Under the pieces are notes generated by a model that saw nothing but the letters and a program-made list of their open reading frames with translations, was not told where the DNA came from and made no database searches. From Bradysia coprophila (lineage: Eukaryota > Arthropoda > Insecta > Diptera > Sciaridae): DNA of 64,000 nt. The position numbers were made by a program, and so were the translations under genes. Shown here piece by piece: positions 1 to 11,530 of the stretch. Every line of letters begins with the position of its first letter. The stretch's first letter is position 1. The stretch covers positions 1,674,001-1,738,000 of the forward strand of contig NW_023503496.1 of assembly GCF_014529535.1 (NCBI RefSeq), read 5' to 3'.

Positions 1-1208
1 TTTTTGCCACCATTCTATTCGGCATTCAATTATCTCTCAAATGAAACAAAAACTAGCAAAATCGGATGAGATTTACTCGATTTATGTGCAAAAAACACTT
101 AGGGCCGAGTAGCGGCCTTAGTCCAAGGACCCAAATTTAGCTGCTTGTGATATATCAAATGAAAGGTATTGACGAGTAGAACAAAGTTGCTGAACATTGT
201 TTTTGGGTAAGATGCAACGTGGGCTTGTTGGGAGGGCTCAAAGGTCGTTACTCGGCCCTAAGTGTTTTTTGCACATAAATCGAGTAAATCTCATCCGATT
301 TTGCTAGTTTTAGTTTTTTATGGAAGGTAATTGAATACCGAAAAGAACGTGACGAAAAAAGTTTCAAATTTGGGCCCTTGGACTAAGGCCGCTACTCGGC
401 CCTAAGTGTTTTCTGCACATAAATCGAGTAAATCTCATCCGATTTTGCTAGATTTAGTTTTTTATGGAAGGTAATTGAATACCGAAAAGAACGTGACGAA
501 AAAAGTTTCAAATTAGGGCCCTTGGACTAAGGCCGCTACTCGGCCCTAAGTGTTTTTTGCACATAAATCGAGTAAATCTCATACGATTTTGCTAGTTTTT
601 GTTTCATTTGAGAGATAATTGAATGCCGAATAGAATGACGGCAAAAAAGTTTCAAATTTGGGCCCTTGCACTAAGGCCGCTACTCGGCCCTAAGTGCTTT
701 TTGCACATAAATCGAGTAAATCTCAACCGATTTTGCTAGTTTTTGTTTCATTTGAGAGGTAATTGAATACCCAATGGAAAGTTGGCAAAAAATTTTGGGT
801 TTCTAAAATAATGTCGTAAATTGTTGGTTTTATTTGAAAGGTACTTCGTACGGGCTTTCGTAATTGCGCTATGCGCAATTTTAAAAATGAACAGTTTCAG
901 TAAATTTGACAATGCCCAACTTGACTTGCATTTTGGTAACAGACGCATTAGAGGGTTGTAGACGTATTAGGGTTCCGGGCTTATTAGGGCTACGGACGTA
1001 TTATGGTTGCTGACGAAATAGGATTACGGGTTGTACGGGGCTAAGTCGCAGCAAACGCTCCGACTGTTCTGATGCCTTGTTTTTTATTGCGGATTCGTTA
1101 TCTATGAACATAGACAAATGCTTTGCCCTTACCGTCTGCTTCCAATTCAACATGTTACAAACGGCATATTAATCTTATAAGCCCCCAGTACTTCGTACGG
1201 GGCTAAAA
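1..1208. repeat. Fold-back / tandem-repeat mobile element, left-truncated by window edge
   Basis: Units of about 140-150 bp recur here in both orientations. Each carries a 'gggccgagtagcggcctta' type core followed by a poly-purine stretch and 'cgagtaaatctcatccgatt'. The first ~140 bases run in one direction and the following ~900 in the other, so the element folds back on itself. The right end reads 'cagtacttcgtacggggcta' (about 1186-1205), the end motif shared with the elements at 6972, 18465 and 22018. A perfect palindrome AATTGCGCTATGCGCAATT lies at 862-880. No intact coding sequence is visible. The superfamily is not assigned. Confidence 0.8.
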
Positions 1209-2050
1209 ATATAGCCTTCAAATGACCCAATGAATAAAAAACTAGAGAAAAACAGGAAAATTTGTATGCAATTCTCTCCCATAGGTCAACATGTTTTTGT
1301 CATTTCTCTGCTACTGATCGACGTAAGGTTCTGAAATAACAGGTTAAGACACCCACGAAGGCGGGTGACACCGAAATCGTAAAAGCACTCCAGTCACTCC
1401 AGTACAGATTGTGTGTGAAATCAACTTGAAGAAAATGTTTTTTAGGAAAATTCGGAATTTTGTTTCTGTTACGTTGCCTTTTTCATTTAAACTTCGTAGC
1501 CGCTGAACTTTAATTTGTGTATTTGCACTCAATTTGTGTAATGCCGAAATCAGCATTGTTTTGTCCTGTTGTTCGTCCGCATTATGATTGTAAACGGTAA
1601 AACGTTTCGTCACGAATCGTAAACGGTAACACGTTTCGTTCGCCCTTAGTTGAATAAAAGAAATTTTTTCAACAATTTTTGGTCAAGTCAAAGCAATACA
1701 ACACTTTGTCAATGTTGAATTACTGACCAAGCAATACAACAATTTTATTAATAAATATAAAATTCGTTTGCGTCAAGTTGTACGTAGTGGCGAGTTGGAA
1801 GGATTTAGGGCCGTCATGTTGCACAAGTCTAAGTTCGACAACATTCGAAAATGAATTCACCTGAAAGTTTGGATCCGTAATTTCTCTGATCCGCTGAGGG
1901 TCTGCATTACCTCATTTATATACTTTATATACTTTGATTACAACAACATCATTACCCAAAGCGTCACTGATGCTCGGTAAAGTTTGTGATTCGCTCAGGA
2001 TTTGAAGGGATAATTTCAGTGTTTCTATGCTTTAGCTACAGCTACGTATA
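1209..2050. other. Intergenic, no gene recognised
   Basis: No supported coding sequence. The part around 1750-1900 (cgtcaagttg..., aatgaattcacct...) resembles 20990-21140 and is probably a degenerate dispersed repeat. The remainder is AT-rich and featureless to me. Confidence 0.4.
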
Positions 2051-2199
2051 GGTTTGTTCCAAGTAACTGTTTCGTGTTTGACTGGCCGAATGAACACGAT
2101 TTCATCCACAGAGCTCGGTTTTCATACAAATATTGATGAGGTTATGTCTCTATGGATGAAATTTGACAGTAATTTGACAATTCATATGGCCTTGGAACA
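2051..2199. repeat. Short MITE with GGTTTGTTCCAAG-type terminal inverted repeats
   Basis: The left end reads GGTTTGTTCCAAG and the right end CTTGGAACA. The interior matches the copy at 35594-36499, which is split by a second element. This copy shows the uninterrupted arrangement across '...tatggatgaaatttgacag'. Confidence 0.65.
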
Positions 2200-3840
2200 G
2201 GAAAGCGGAGATTTTGTACATATGCATATGTTTGGTTGTGCTATTAGATGCAGCGATGGGAGTAGGGACCATTTTCGTTGGAGCGTATTGTAATTAACGT
2301 TTGTTGGACATAAAAATGAAATACATCCAATCAAAGTCGAAGAAGACATTTATTAAAGTGTCATTTCAGACATAAGTGAAGTTGGTTTGGGTCTACAAAA
2401 ATTCCCAGCCAACAGAACGCTTTCAGCCACAAATAGGGGTGGTTACGATCAGAGAGATGATAATTTAGCGACTGTCTATCTGGTTCTTATGCGAAAATTT
2501 TTCTCACAGTGTGCCTGCTTTCATAAGCAAATAGAAAAGGCAATATAAGATGTGTAACCTGCTGCTGAAAACTCAGTGGCAGAAAAAGAAATCTCTCGAA
2601 AATCTTTCCAATTTTTTGTATTCAACAATATCTTTGAGAAAAGCATCAAACTGAAAGTAAACATTTTCAGCATTCAGTTTACTTCGTCTCAACAATCAAT
2701 ATTCTTTTCCGTAACATGGAAAAGGCAAAAATTGAATATTTCGGAAACGTTTCATCGAATGATGTGTGTGTAAAACATGCTATATATGTAACTATCCTCG
2801 ATCTAATGTACCCTTTTCGCAGATATTGTCTGGTAGATTAGCATTCAATTGATGTGTCTTGAAAATAGGTAAGGAAAAAATCCGTCGAATAAACTCTGCA
2901 TTTGCACACTGTTTCCAATTCAATTCAAATCCATATCTCGCTACTGTGTTCATTGTTGGATTCGAGGTATTTTCGATGTATAAAATATGTAAACATGCCA
3001 AGTCGGTTTTTTCAATAGTGAGGTGTTGTGATGCATGTAACATAATGCGGAGGGTTTCCTTCGCAAAGTTTGACTGGGCAATGTAAATGAGAATTCGAAA
3101 TGGAAGTCGTACGCGAATTAATTGGAATTTTATGAAATTAATTTTGAATTTAGTCCCTGTCTTAAATATGTTCCACCTTCCACCACACCTTCCACTTTCC
3201 ACAGGATCGATGCAAAATGATCGAAACTCAGTCCTTCGCTTTGTCCTTCGCTAAGATTTACGTCAGAATATTAGACTTTTCTTGTGCTACATATCTCGAT
3301 AGACAGAGTTTTATGCCGCACGGACTCCTAGACGAACCTTGTGCTCAAGGTGCACTTTTCTTGAGCGTGAGATCGGACAAAATATGGGTCCACTATAGTT
3401 CACTTGAGGTGAGGTCATTTATCTTTTCGAATGCCCGCACCGTGCCGATTGCACCAATCAATAATCGATGCGAAGAATCTTCCATAAAAGATGTTCTTAA
3501 CGGTTATGGAAAAAACCCAATCCTCCAATTTTCATGCCTTATGAACTCGCACAAAATGACTACCTTTGTCATGTACATGCATAACGAGGAAAAGCATACT
3601 CAACTCATGTCCTTTATGACTGAACGTAGAAACCATACACTTCGTATTTATAGCCACAAGAGTTACTGATCCCTTTGAAAATAAATTTGGCTCTCGCACT
3701 TTATTCAGGTTCAAAAAAATGGGGAATCTCAGTTGTTACTGTTTGACATATCTATCGTAATTTTCTGCTTCCATTACGGTTCGATACAGGACGTTTTAAA
3801 GACAAAATATTTTTTATATTACTTTCCTAAAAAAATGGTT
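2200..3840. other. Intergenic; ORFs present but unrecognised
   Basis: The longest ATG-initiated ORF is at 3217-3669 (+, 150 codons). It matches no family I recognise, has no signal peptide or clear domain, and has no supporting splice or promoter signal. An antisense ORF at 2792-3202 is equally unconvincing. I treat the interval as noncoding, with 3217-3669 as a very weak candidate. Confidence 0.3.
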
Positions 3841-3976
3841 TTCGGTAACATCATCCATTCAGTGCTTCGAGCCAGGTGAAGGTGCTTACATCGCAATGTC
3901 AACATTGGGCGATAGTAAACACCTTCACCTGACCTTAACGTTCATTTAAAAAAAGAGTGTCCAAGAGTCTGGCTGC

Positions 3977-4302
3977 TAAGAGCGATGAACCCTTTGAAAA
4001 TTTGTAGCCTACATTTGGGCGGAAAAATATTGGTTTTTTGATGATTTACCAAAATTACTTTTCAAAAAATTGTGTGTGATAACTTATCTTATCCCACTTT
4101 AGAAACCTTTGCAGATTGTCTAAATTTATGTGATCACCACAGATTTAAATGGGTTAAGTTCTTTTAAAAGTAACACATTTTTGCGTGCTTTGATGGTTTT
4201 AATTTTTCAAAAAAAAGATTTTTGTCCAGGGAAATCACCAAAAAACGAATATCCTTCCGCCCAAATGTAGGCTACAAATTTGCAAGGGATTCACCGCTCT
4301 TA
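3977..4302. repeat. Palindromic MITE, TAAGAGCG ends
   Basis: Left arm 'taagagcgatgaaccctttg' is mirrored at the right end by 'gggattcaccgctctta'. The arms continue inward through 'tgtagcctacatttgggcgg' and its reverse complement, about 60-70 bp each, around an AT-rich centre. A second, smaller palindrome built on 'ccaggtgaaggtg' lies just upstream at about 3870-3935. Confidence 0.75.
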
Positions 4303-4431
4303 ATGAACGTTCAGTCGGTCCACTAATTTTTCTAAAGCAATTTTGCGGTGATAGGATCGGGATCGACCATTATGCTGATTTTTCCATTGATTATCCTGTA
4401 ATAAATATCCGATGACAATGGAAAACGCACC

Positions 4432-4913
4432 TTAAGAGGAATCTACACATGGTCAAATTGTTGCCTACATTTGGGAAGGGTAAATTATTGTTATTTTGAT
4501 GATAATTTTGGACTCGCATCCAGACTGATGTTACACCACCACAAACATTTAAATTTTTAGTTAAAGCTAACACATTTCAACACCAAACGATGGTCTCGCT
4601 TTTTCCCTAAAGAATGCGAGTGACAAATATATTGTAGATTTGAGCACTATTTTACAGGGCTCCCAATGATTGACGCCATCGGCAAGTTGGTCACTTCTGT
4701 CACTTAATCGAACAATATTTTCATGGACAATGTGAACGAAAATTGAAAACAAATGATTCTGAAAAGTATCTGTTTCTGAAAAGACCGACTCGAAGGCAGT
4801 GCTGATTTTTGCGGTAGTGACGATAACAATTTCCACTATCTATTATCATCAAACAATAATAATTTTGCGCTGAAATGTAGGCAACAATTTAGCCATGTGT
4901 AGATTCCTCTTAA
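4432..4913. repeat. Palindromic MITE, TTAAGAGGAATC ends
   Basis: The left end TTAAGAGGAATCTACACATG is matched by CATGTGTAGATTCCTCTTAA at the right end. Inward, 'gttgcctacatttgg' and 'tgaaatgtaggcaac' mirror one another. It is related to the element at 3977-4302 (same 'cctacatttggg' core). Both begin and end in TA/TTAA, which would fit a TA or TTAA target duplication. Confidence 0.8.
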
Positions 4914-5097
4914 TTGTCGGTCTCGTGTGTTTCTTACTAGAGCTTAATAAATAACTATCGAATATTTCACCAACTTAACCAAATCTTCCAGCACTATTAC
5001 ACGTGGAAACTTGTGTATAATCTATGTGGTTAAAAATGCCGATTATTGAAACTCTCTTCCTGCGATCTTAAGCGAAAACTTTCGTCGTTCGATTGAG

Positions 5098-5232
5098 ATC
5101 GAGCAATACAAATCGCTAAAACGAACTGGTGTGCATACGTTATTTTGCACCAGCTGGTCACATACAATTCCAAATGGGACCAGCTGGTGCAAAATAATGT
5201 ATGCACACCAGTTTGATTTAGCGATTGTACTA
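5098..5232. repeat. Short palindromic repeat
   Basis: 'gcaatacaaatcgctaaa' and 'tttagcgattgtact', and inside them 'tattttgcaccagctggt' and 'accagctggtgcaaaataat', form an inverted repeat of about 135 bp. It is probably a small MITE. Confidence 0.65.
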
Positions 5233-5429
5233 GCAAATTAACTAGGAAAAATTCAAGGTAAATATTAAATAGCCTCAATACAAACAACACACACACGCCG
5301 AGTAAATATATTTGGAAAAGTTAAGGTGGTAACAGTGTACGCTGTATTAGAAAATGTTGCGCTCTTAAAAATTAATGAATGTGAGTCAGAGTCAGAGTCT
5401 GGGCGCCGATTATCGAAACATTCGTAACT

Positions 5430-5500
5430 TTAGGAATTCGTAACTTGACAGTTCTTATAGGATTTTATACATGCAACTGTCAAGTTACGAATTCTTACCG
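5430..5500. repeat. Short inverted repeat (gaattcgtaacttgacagtt)
   Basis: The motif gaattcgtaacttgacagtt is followed about 30 bases later by its exact reverse complement. Pieces of the same sequence recur near 43070. Confidence 0.6.
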
Positions 5501-5594
5501 TTTCGAACGCTACGAGAATCTACGTCATTCCGCTTTATGTCCTTTTCCGTTGGCATTTCATACGGACGACTCTGAGGCCACCTTTAAGTATGGT

Positions 5595-5862
5595 TTCCAA
5601 TCAACAAAAAGTACTCCGTGTGAGAGCCGTGAGAGAGCGAGCTGTCAAGTAAACAAAGAAAAATTTTAAAAAATTCAATTGTGAGAGACTCACAAGGAGT
5701 ACTTTTTGGGAAGTGGAAATCAAGCCATATGCTTGCTTAATTTCCTCTTACCAAAAAGTACTCCGAGTGAGAGACAAAATTGATTTTTTTTTTTTCAATT
5801 TTAGCTCTGGTTATTTGACAGCTCGCTCTTCCGCGGAGTACTTTTTGTTGAGTGGAATGAAT
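5595..5862. repeat. Two adjacent MITE copies of the 'ggaaatcaagc' family
   Basis: The 'aaaaagtactcc' ends appear at about 5606, 5696, 5753 and 5836 in alternating orientation, with 'gagcgagctgtcaa' and 'ttgacagctcgctc' as internal mirrored arms. The same family is found at 59400-59540. Confidence 0.6.
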
Positions 5863-6040
5863 ATTCGCAATTGTCTCGTTTGGTGTTTAGCTTGACATGA
5901 GTTGAATGTCAGTCACATAAATTTTGTGGTAAATTTGAATGTGTGAATTTGAATGATTTTATTTAATTGAGTTCCCGTTTCCGGTTATAAAAATTTGTTC
6001 TAAGGGAAACATTTTTGAGTAGCGTTGAAATCATAACATC

Positions 6041-6046
6041 TTTATT
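6041..6046 (-). promoter_or_regulatory. Poly(A) signal AATAAA for the gene at 6188-6818
   Basis: AATAAA on the minus strand, about 140 bases after the TGA at 6188. This supports 6188-6818 being the 3' exon of a genuine minus-strand gene. Confidence 0.5.
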
Positions 6047-6187
6047 TAGAGGCACTTATCAAGCTGTACACACTGGCATTTTGACTGAACAAAATCCTTG
6101 AGAGTCAATATTTGAAAATCGTTTTGTTTCGCAGTTGACGTTTTCATTAAGAGTTCATAAAATCTGACGTTCTCTGCGAAATTCACT

Positions 6188-6818
6188 TCAATGGTCTACA
6201 GCGTTCTTAATATCGACCAGTTCAGATACAAGTTGTGACATTTGTGCAATAACACCGTTGTGTTCAATCACGTGCATTCCAGCCATCTGAAATACGGCCG
6301 CGTAATGAACTTGCAATGCATTATCAATTGCAACTTTTAACTCGTCGATATGCTGCTGCAACACAATTCCGTCATGTGGAATGTTTGTTGCTACCATTTG
6401 TAACTTATTCGAAAAGACTTGATCTTGAGAATCATATTTTGCCAAATAAAAGAGCATCTCCCAGAATGGGTCCGTGAACATATCGTCAACATCAAATGCA
6501 ACAACAAATTTGAAAGGTTTTCTCAAATCACGTAAACAGTTTTCAATACCATCCGGCTGTACTTCGCGGCAAAAGTGGTACTTTGGATCCGGCGACCAGG
6601 CCGGATTCGACGGATTTACGATAATCACTTCATTGTTGTGGTGTTGAACTATAAGTTGACCATTGTCACTTAGAAGTGAAGCGAGAACTAGACCCTTGTC
6701 GTTATTGCTAGCAAAAATGACGATGGTGTAGTCATTCGGTTGGTTTGTGAATACTTCTGTTCTATTTATGGTAGTGTAGGCGTAGTCTGGAGTAGGTAGA
6801 TACACAATGCCAAGTTCT
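6188..6818 (-). CDS. Unrecognised protein, 3' exon only (about 209 residues)
   Basis: An open frame runs from a good splice acceptor (ttttatgcag, ending at 6819) to TGA at 6188. It reads ELGIVYLPTPDYAYTT at the start and ends SELVDIKNAVDH. The exon enters in phase 2, so at least one upstream coding exon is missing. Upstream DNA between 6830 and 6970 is repeat-like, and a mobile element begins at 6972, so exon 1 may lie beyond it or be lost. The protein is acidic, with YTIVIFASNN and FKFVVAFDVDDMFTDPFWEML segments, and has no membrane helix. I recognise no family. An AATAAA signal lies downstream. The length and clean frame argue for a real gene, but disruption by the adjacent insertion cannot be excluded. 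Confidence 0.6.
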
Positions 6819-6971
6819 CTGCATAAAACACAAAATAGATGTCATCAGAAGTTGTCAGTGCAATTCACGCCGTAAGTGCGGTCAAAATTCAAAATGGAAA
6901 GTGCGGAGGTCTTTCTAACGTAGCGTCATTTTCATACAATGAAGCGTTGAATTGTAGGCAAATCAGTTCTC

Positions 6972-8438
6972 TTTTTAGCCCCGTACGAAGTACGCAGGGG
7001 CTTATAGGATTACGATGCCGTGTGTAATTGATGGAATTCGAAGCAGACGGTAAGGGCAAAGTGTTTGCCTATGTTCATAGATGACGAATCCGCAATAAAA
7101 ATTTGGGCCGTCTGTCCGTCTGTCCGTTACGTCGATATCTTGAGTAAATCAAATCCGATTTCAAAATTTTTTTTTTCCTGAAAGATAGTCAAAATAGTGA
7201 GGCTAAGTTCGAAGATGGCCATATTCGGGTCGGCCTTTCGTGAGTTAGGGCCACCTAAGTGATTTAAGGTCTTTTGGTGATATTTATGGCAAAATAAACG
7301 ATGTTAAACGATGTAAAATGTAAATGTCACGGCAAATGATAGGTATTGTCAATACCAATCCAGGAAAAAAAAGTTTTTTAAAATCGGGTGAGTGGACCGT
7401 GAGTTAGGGCCTTAGAAGTGAAATGCTACTAGGGCCCTATGTGTATTTTACATAGAACTCAAGTAAATTTCATTCGTTTTTCGTAATTTTTGTGTCATTT
7501 GGAAGGTAATCAAAGGCCGAATAGAATGTTGTTGAAAAAAAAAATTAAATTTGGGTCCTCGGACTAAGGCCGCTACTAGGGCCCTATGCGTATTTTACAT
7601 ATAACTCGAGCAAATTTCATCCGTTTTTCGTAATTTTTGTTTCATTTGAAAGATAATCGAACACCGAATAGAATGTTGTTGAAAAAAAAATTAAATTTGG
7701 GTCCTTGGACTAAGGCCGCTACTAGGGCCCTATGTGTATTTTACATATAACTCGAGCAAATTTCATCCGTTTTTCGTAATTTTTGTTTCATTTGGGAGGT
7801 AATCAAAGGCCGAATAGAATGTTGTTGAAAAAAAATTGAAATTTGGGTCCTCGGACTGAGGCCGATACTAGGGTCCTATGTGTATTTTACATATAACTCG
7901 AGCAAATTTCATCCGTTTTTCGTAATTTTTGTTTCATTTGAAAGATAATCGAACACCGAATAGAATGTTGTTGAAAAAAAATTAAATTTGGGTCCTTGTA
8001 CTAAGGCCGCTACTAGGGCCCTATGTGTATTTTACATATAACTCGAGCAAATTTCATCCGTTTTTCGTATTTTTTGTTTCATTTGGAAGGTAATCAAAGG
8101 CCGAATAGAATGTAGTTGAAAAAAAAAATTGGGTCCTCGGACTAAGACCGGTACTAGGGCCCTATGTGTATTTATACTCAATAAATTAAAATTTTAGGGC
8201 TATTTGAAATTTTTGTTTTATTTGAAAGGAACGTCGTACGGGGCTTCGTAATTGCGCTATGCGCAATTTCTAAGATGTACACATTACATAATAATTTTAC
8301 TTTAACTACTTTAACCGGCGCATAGGCTTACGGTCAAAATAGGGTGACAGACGCACTAGGGTCACGTACGCAATAGATATACGGGTTTGTACGGGGCTCA
8401 GTCGCAGCAAACGCTCCGACTGTTCTGATGGCTCGTTT
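6972..8438. repeat. Tandem-repeat mobile element with TAGCCCCGTACGAAGTAC end
   Basis: It begins TTTTTAGCCCCGTACGAAGT. Next come a conserved leader ('agacggtaagggcaaag', 'gacgaatccgcaataaaaa', 'gtccgtctgtccg') and then about five tandem units of roughly 140 bp containing 'gggccctatgtgtattttac'. It ends 'gctccgactgttctgatggc'. A perfect palindrome AATTGCGCTATGCGCAATT lies at 8250-8268. An inverted copy lies at 22018-23624. No open protein-coding frame spans it, so it is non-autonomous. Confidence 0.85.
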
Positions 8439-8652
8439 CTCTTCAAAAGGTTGTCAAGTCATTGACAGGCAGGCTGGCAACAGAATTTAGCAAAGATCAT
8501 GATACGTCAAAAATGAGAGACATGATGACAACTCGTGATCTTTGATCACGCTCTTTTTTCATATGAAAATCACGCCATCTACAGTGAATCTCAAGTACCA
8601 ATACTCACAGAGTATCTGATGTTACGTTGCTTTAGATTAAGAAGAGAACGGA

Positions 8653-11184
8653 TCATTTCTTTTGGAAATTTGGGTAGTAGAACAAAAGATTTCTTTTGGA
8701 TGAGATTTCACCCAGCCTGATCGTAGTCGAGAAAAAAGAAGTGGAAGTGGTTCGGACAAAATACTTCTGGGGTTTCTCTTTCGCCTCTGCTCAGTCATCC
8801 TAATCCTAACACACGATACTTCTCTACACTTTCTCTTTGCATAAATCGGTTTTGCACTCACCTTGTTCTTATTTCTAAGATTTCGAAACGATATTTACGT
8901 GGATTACCGGCCTGCTTGCAGAACAGTTCATTTTCCATTTCATTAAGATCTTTACACAGCCATCCATCTGTTTCGGGTGTACCGGTCATCACGCTTCTAT
9001 ACCACTTATGCGAAAAAGAGTGTGAGCACGTTGGGAGTATGCAACCTGATTGCCTACGTCCTCCATTCACGTACAGATCAAGTTGTCCAATCGGCTTCCA
9101 CCTACCTGTGTACGTACGATTCTCCATTTATCAGTTCGATTAACAAAATTTCAATCTTCAATTACAACAACAAGAACGTGTGTTCATACCGAGCATTCCT
9201 CCATTCGTGTGAATGGTTTCCACAAATGAAGCATCAGTGTCGCACAGTCTACGAGGGCATTCATAACTTCCAATATATGGACCAGCTGGATCGAGAGCAG
9301 TAATATGCCGTAATTTAATTGAATTTGGTCCACTTTCAGCCATATATTTCCCAACAAAGCCGGCAATATGAGCCCCTAAACTGTGGCCAACGACGTGAAT
9401 AGAATTCGGATCGGATATGACGTTATCTTTAATTGCCGCCATGATAAATCGTCCGACTGCACTTCCAACTGTTGAGATCCGACGCAAAACCCGCCAATAG
9501 TCCAAAACCCAAGTTCCGGCTCCCCTAGACCAATCAATTCCAATTAGATTCAGCTTTCTCGTCAAATCAGTCCCATATCCTAGAAAATCGAATTTATACT
9601 TGATTGTACAATGAGACCACATTGAAAGCACATTTAAGATTAGAAGCACATCGGTTACTTTATGTGTGTACTTCAGGTATGTGGGGAATACACTCTGGAA
9701 AAACTAATTTTTTAATATCTCCCTCAACCCTCGCAACTGTTTGCATGCGGAAAAACCCTCACAAATTATTTAACCCGGCTCCTAAGTAGCCCTCGAAACT
9801 TTCACCTGTAATTCTTACAACAGATATGGATGGTACTCTTGCTACGAACTGTTAAAAAAGGTGGCCCTGAATGATTTATATCAGACAGCCTGAATGCGCA
9901 AACGTATGCGTAACGCATATTCAAAACAACGTACGTCTCGCCGTACGTACCGTACACCTTAAGTATAGGTTTCTTCCATCGTACGGTAAAAACGAATTTT
10001 GACAGGCCGAAAACAACCGACCGTAATCCACAGAAGCAAACATAACCGCAACTTAAACAAATTTGTTCGTTAAAACTTCAAAGTGAGGTTGTGTTGGCTT
10101 CTCTGTGGATGACGATTGACATTTTGAACGACCTTGGAAGAAACCTATAGTTATAAATTCAATTTCCACTCCGTTTGCGTGACAGTTCTTTTGTTATATT
10201 TTACAACTGTCATGTAGACGGAGGCTAAACGGAGTGCTCGTTTTAAGTGGAAACTATACTTTAGAATTTGAATTTAGTGTCTGACGAATGGATCGCAACC
10301 TTTCTACTTGCCGGTTTAACTGAACGTTATAAGTCGATGATAATGGCTATAGAAAATTCGGGCATGGAATTGACATCAGACGCAATTAAAACCAAATTAT
10401 TGCAAGAAATGAAGTCACCTGATTCAGTGAATGCAAAAACATTGTTCTCCAAAGTCAACCGTCGACGTGTTAAGCAACAGTACCATCAACCTCCGCAGCA
10501 ATTTCCAGCGCAGACATCGGACCACAAAGCAAATACCGGTATTCGTTGTTATATGTGTCAAGAGCTCGGGCATATTTCGAAATTTTGTCCGAAGAAGAAG
10601 AAAAGTGCAATGACAGCAGTTGGTTTACAAACAAATGAAAATTCTTTCGTCGGTCCGCATGGGTCAAATGCAAATGGATTTTACGGCGCTACATGTGCAG
10701 TTGCACAAGCTAATCAAGATTGGATAATTGATTCTGGTGCATCGTATCCAATGACTGGTCGGAGTGAATGGCTTCAAAAAGTTCCAGGCCCAATAATTGA
10801 TAAGATCACCGTCGCAAATGATGCTAAAATGGAAGTTCAGTCAACAGGCAAAGTGTTGATGAATGTCTAAGTGAATTGAAATCGACACCCAATGTGGAAT
10901 CTTTCATCCCACACAAAACCAAATCTTTGCATTCGATAAGTGTACCTACCTGCTCGGAATAACTCAATGAAATCATATCCAGAGAGAAATCCATGGATCA
11001 CGAAAACTGTTGGCAAATTTTTGTTGAATCCTGTTTCGGGTAACTGCATATGCTGCAAATATGTAATATTTCGCGGATTTGTCGCAAATACACAAAGGTT
11101 AACTTGACCCTCGTCAAACACGTAATTTTCGATAGTTGCACCGTACGCGTAATTGATTAAAATTATTAACAGTAACGTTTTCAT
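8653..11184 (-). CDS. Pancreatic-type lipase, four exons (310 aa)
   Basis: Exons on the minus strand: 11184-10950, 9579-9190, 9105-8862 and 8716-8653. Junction phases 1, 1 and 2 all agree, and every intron is GT-AG. The protein opens with a signal peptide (MKTLLLIILINYAYG). It contains FVIHGF at residues 61-66 and the nucleophile elbow GHSLG (Ser145). Asp175 lies in DPAGP. The family motif CSH gives the catalytic His237, so the triad is complete. C-terminal GEISSKRNLLFYYPN matches the last beta strand of insect lipases. At 310 residues it is typical for secreted insect lipases of the pancreatic/vitellogenin-like group, which hydrolyse acylglycerols or phospholipids in gut or haemolymph. Lid and substrate class cannot be told from sequence. 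Intron 1 (1370 nt) is swollen by mobile DNA: a MITE and an antisense Copia remnant. Transcript evidence is not available, so exon joins are inferred. Confidence 0.88.
9965..10148. repeat. MITE in lipase intron 1
   Basis: ATAGGTTTCTTCCA at the left end is the exact reverse complement of TGGAAGAAACCTAT at the right end. The interior contains 'acgtaccgtac' palindromic segments. It directly precedes another MITE and the Copia remnant, making a nested insertion cluster. Confidence 0.6.
10150..10263. repeat. MITE of the 'tttccactccgttt' family in lipase intron 1
   Basis: Left 'caatttccactccgtttg' and right 'gcggagtgctcg..aagtggaaactatac' type ends mirror one another around 'tacaactgtcatgtagacgg'. 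Longer relatives are at 54283-54660. Confidence 0.55.
10265..10870 (+). pseudogene. Ty1/Copia retrotransposon fragment (gag C-terminus plus start of protease)
   Basis: An open frame on the plus strand encodes the end of a Copia Gag (SDEWIATFLLAGLTERY), a CCHC zinc knuckle (CYMCQELGHISKFC) and the start of an aspartic protease with the active-site segment DWIIDSGAS. It lacks an upstream gag start and everything after the protease (integrase, RT, RNase H), and no LTRs are visible, so it is a truncated relic. It lies antisense inside intron 1 of the lipase gene. The frame is intact for about 200 codons, which suggests modest age. Confidence 0.88.
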
Positions 11185-11278
11185 TGTGCGCGTCAGTATA
11201 ACTTTAGTTTATATTTTTAAATGGGACCTCAGCTTGAATGTTTCAGTTACCACACTTTGCTTTATTATGTCTGAAATC

Positions 11279-11530
11279 ATGCCTGCTCGTTAGGAAGCGG
11301 GCGTGACGCAAGTCCACTACCGAAAAAGTTTTTAAAAAAAAATTTGGGGACGGCTGAGCAAATTTACAGCAACTTTTTGACTTCCCCCTCTTGAATCCAA
11401 TGACCCCTAAACTTCAATAATTGGAATCCAATCATCCATACGAGTTTTACGAGCTATCGTACGTTAAAGTTAAAGTAGGCTACGATTTGGCTGACATATT
11501 GAACTTCGAAATATTGATGTTTGTATGAAA
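11279..11530. repeat. Dispersed repeat, outer part (inverted copy at about 57960-58236)
   Basis: From 'gaagcgggcgtgacgc' to 'atattgatgtttgtatgaaa' this interval is the reverse complement of the right part of 57245-58236. Together with 12290-12850 it makes one element, apparently interrupted by about 750 bases. Confidence 0.6.

Noticed and set aside
3217-3669. 150-codon ORF as a gene
   Set aside because: ATG start and length are acceptable, but there is no signal peptide, domain, splice or poly(A) support. Kept only as a note.
7430-8200. CRISPR-like array (regularly spaced repeats)
   Set aside because: The whole ~140-bp unit is repeated, with no unique spacers, in a eukaryotic mobile element.
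10268-10870. Copia gag/protease fragment as a domesticated host gene
   Set aside because: It is truncated at both ends, antisense inside an intron, with no start codon or promoter.
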